Below, piece after piece: positions 6,635 through 7,645 of a DNA stretch of 7,645 bases. The notes under the pieces were generated by a model that was not told the DNA's origin, did not search any database, and was given only the letters and a program-made list of their open reading frames with translations. Made by a program: the position numbers and the translations under genes. Each line of letters opens with the position of its first letter. Position 1 is the first letter of the stretch. Origin of the DNA: an uncultured Syntrophomonadaceae bacterium (lineage in GTDB: Bacteria; Bacillota; Syntrophomonadia; Syntrophomonadales; Syntrophomonadaceae); the NCBI GenBank assembly GCA_944391275.1, contig CALXSZ010000167.1, positions 1 to 7,645 on the forward strand. Direction: 5' to 3'.

Positions 6635-6665
6635 TTTTTTCAGTGTAAGTTTTCCACTGAAAAAA
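6635..6665. repeat. Perfect inverted repeat between the Hsp70-like gene and the transporter
   Basis: TTTTTTCAGTG (6635-6645) pairs perfectly with CACTGAAAAAA (6655-6665) around a 9-nt loop, and A6634/T6666 add a twelfth pair. The T-run is on the 5' arm on both strands, with no T-tract after the stem, so it is a poor Rho-independent terminator as read. It could still help end the four-gene transcript or be a protein-binding site about 60 nt upstream of the transporter promoter. Confidence 0.6.
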
Positions 6666-6725
6666 TTTACCCCGAATGCAAATGCTCTTGAATATTTTGA
6701 ACACATGAATTTACCTTAAATTCCG

Positions 6726-6755
6726 TTGACAAAATATCTATTTTCCCGTTATGAT
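6726..6755 (+). promoter_or_regulatory. Sigma-A promoter of the acetate-transporter-like gene
   Basis: A perfect -35 TTGACA (6726-6731) and a near-consensus -10 TATGAT (6750-6755) are separated by 18 nt. Transcription would start near 6762, giving a leader of about 40 nt that holds the GGAGG ribosome binding site (6791-6795). The gene thus appears to be an independent unit, separate from the four-gene block. Confidence 0.8.
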
Positions 6756-6803
6756 AGATGAACCACGGCAGTTTCATTTCCAATTTTTAAGGAGGCTACA
6801 AAT

Positions 6804-7340
6804 ATGATTCCCGTCAACCCTGAAGCGATTGGCGTCTTTGGTCTATTTGCAACCGTTATCTGCTTCGGTTTGGAGCAAATTGGTGTTGGTGTAAAGGGCG
6901 CCGATCATGAAAAACTCACCCGTACGCTTGGTTACATCGCTATTTTCTTCGGCGGCTTTACCCAACTTTTTACGTCCTTATGGATGTATCTGTTTAGTGT
7001 GGGCGGCCAGCACAGCGCTTTTTTAGGAACTGTTTTTGGTTTCTTTGGGCTGTTTTGGATTTTAGTGGGTTTCTTTTTCCTAAAGGGCGGCGATAAAAAA
7101 GTGATGGCTCATTTCTTCGCCTGCTGTTTAATCCTTTGTTTACTGTTTACTTATCATGCGCTACAACTCGGTCTTATCTGGCCTTTAGGAATTGACCTCA
7201 TCGTCATTGACATTTTATTGCTTACTCTGATTCCTGCTTGGTATACAGGTAAACCTGAATATACGACTTTTGCAGGTATTTGCAATCTTGCCATTGGAGG
7301 AATTTCTTTCTTCCTCTTATATCCTGCTGTGTTTATGTAA
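6804..7340 (+). CDS. Acetate/succinate uptake transporter family protein (GPR1/FUN34/YaaH, SatP-like), 178 aa
   Basis: An integral membrane protein of the size (about 180-200 aa) and six-helix layout of the AceTr family, which moves acetate and other short carboxylates across the cytoplasmic membrane. Evidence: an N-terminal NPEAIGVFGL at the place of the family signature NPAPLGL; IFFGGFTQLFTSLW (around 47-60), matching the FYGGIAQIFAGLLE region of E. coli SatP; FGFFGLFWILVG, matching its SYGSFWLTL region; and hydrophobic segments near 10-28, 43-66, 73-94, 99-118, 125-147 and 155-177. It starts at ATG 6804 after GGAGG (6791-6795). The signature is diverged (E-A-I for A-P-L) and the usual E after helix two is replaced, so substrate specificity may differ. 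It has its own promoter and terminator, so is probably monocistronic. Family assignment is likely but not certain; the exact substrate is unknown. Confidence 0.72.
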   Translation: MIPVNPEAIGVFGLFATVICFGLEQIGVGVKGADHEKLTRTLGYIAIFFGGFTQLFTSLWMYLFSVGGQHSAFLGTVFGFFGLFWILVGFFFLKGGDKKVMAHFFACCLILCLLFTYHALQLGLIWPLGIDLIVIDILLLTLIPAWYTGKPEYTTFAGICNLAIGGISFFLLYPAVFM

Positions 7341-7385
7341 AAAATTTTTATTTTTATGATTTGAATGAGACTAGCTTGGTAAAAA

Positions 7386-7416
7386 ACCCTGTGCAATGTC
7401 ACAGGGTATATTTTTT
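7386..7416 (+). terminator. Terminator after the transporter gene, likely bidirectional
   Basis: ACCCTGTG (7386-7393) and CACAGGGT (7400-7407) form a perfect 8-bp stem around a 6-nt loop, followed by ATA and six T (7411-7416). On the minus strand the same stem is followed by a T-run (complement of the A-run 7381-7386), so it could also stop transcripts coming from spo0A. Confidence 0.85.
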
Positions 7417-7448
7417 ATCATTTTTCGTTTTTTAAGCCATTCAATAAA

Positions 7449-7491
7449 AATTTCTTGGGATATCAGAGTTCATAAGACGTCCCAAGAAATT
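7449..7491 (-). terminator. Terminator of spo0A
   Basis: AATTTCTTGGGA (7449-7460) and TCCCAAGAAATT (7480-7491) form a perfect 12-bp stem with a 19-nt loop. Read on the minus strand it begins 7 nt after the spo0A stop and runs into a short T-tract (complement of the A-run 7446-7450). Confidence 0.8.
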
Positions 7492-7498
7492 CTTCCCT

Positions 7499-7645
7499 TT
7501 ATCCAACTTTATTTTCCAAACGTAATTTATCGGCAATAATCGCAATAAATTCCGAGTTGGTTGGTTTCCCTTTATCACTCGAAACCGTATATCCAAAAAA
7601 GCGATTGATCTTTTCGAAATTCCCTCGATCCCAAGCCAATTCAAT
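7499..7645 (-). CDS. spo0A: Sporulation transcription factor Spo0A, C-terminal 48 residues (5' part outside window)
   Basis: Minus-strand translation gives the end of the Spo0A DNA-binding effector domain: IELAWDRGNF, FGYTVSSDKGKPTNSEF and IAIIADKLRLENKVG, then TAA. The motifs FGYTVS, KPTNSEFIA and ADKLRLE align one to one with the B. subtilis Spo0A C-terminus (a protein of about 267 aa), where they form the last helices of the sigA-type effector domain. Spo0A is the phosphorelay response regulator that commits cells to sporulation and binds 0A boxes. The receiver domain and most of the DNA-binding domain lie beyond the window edge, so it cannot be judged whether the gene is intact. It converges on the transporter gene, with two terminators between them. 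Confidence 0.96.
   Translation of the reverse strand: MELAWDRGNFEKINRFFGYTVSSDKGKPTNSEFIAIIADKLRLENKVG

Noticed and set aside
6537..6719. 60-aa plus-strand ORF after the Hsp70-like gene
   Set aside because: It begins inside that gene in another frame, spans the inverted repeat, and has no ribosome binding site.
1..7645. tRNA, rRNA, CRISPR array, insertion sequence or phage integration site
   Set aside because: No cloverleaf-like segment, spaced direct repeats, transposase motifs or flanking target duplications were seen anywhere in the window.

Overview
The window looks like chromosomal DNA from a low- to mid-GC, Gram-positive-type bacterium (Bacillota) of an endospore-forming lineage. The best evidence is the 3' end of spo0A on the minus strand at the right edge. 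Strong AGGAGG-type Shine-Dalgarno sites, a sigma-A promoter (TTGACA / TATGAT) and tight ATGA gene overlaps fit this. The class or genus cannot be fixed from the sequence alone.

Layout, left to right. (1) 2-442: the 3' part of a FabG-like short-chain dehydrogenase, ending in a perfect 16-bp tandem duplication that spans its stop codon. (2) 539-1771: a full-length (410-codon) bacterial malic enzyme reading frame, interrupted once by an in-frame TAG at codon 54 where relatives have tyrosine. A hairpin terminator follows. (3) 1883-6579: four tightly packed plus-strand genes with no gap between them (overlaps of 11, 4 and 4 nt). The first three encode proteins of 229, 441 and 533 aa, which appear mainly helical and which I do not recognise. 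The fourth encodes a 365-aa protein that I read as a strongly reduced, degenerate Hsp70/DnaK relative: it keeps the landmarks of the fold but has lost the ATP-phosphate loops. (4) 6580-6803: a 224-bp intergenic region with a perfect 12-bp inverted repeat and a clear sigma-A promoter. (5) 6804-7340: a six-helix membrane protein of the acetate/succinate uptake (GPR1/FUN34/YaaH, SatP) type, with its own terminator. (6) 7499-7645, minus strand: the last 48 residues of Spo0A, with its own terminator facing the previous one.

The most notable part is the four-gene block. Its overlaps suggest that the proteins are made together, probably as parts of one complex. A pseudo-Hsp70 encoded with three orphan helical proteins is a candidate for an undescribed chaperone-like, scaffolding or assembly system. 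Its substrate and role cannot be read from the sequence. The interrupted malic enzyme is the second anomaly. It is either a recent nonsense mutation (or sequencing error) or, less likely, amber read-through or recoding. None of the genes here whose stop codon is visible ends in TAG. Malic enzyme, acetate-type uptake and an acyl reductase are compatible with ordinary central carbon metabolism and show no evident link to the four-gene block.
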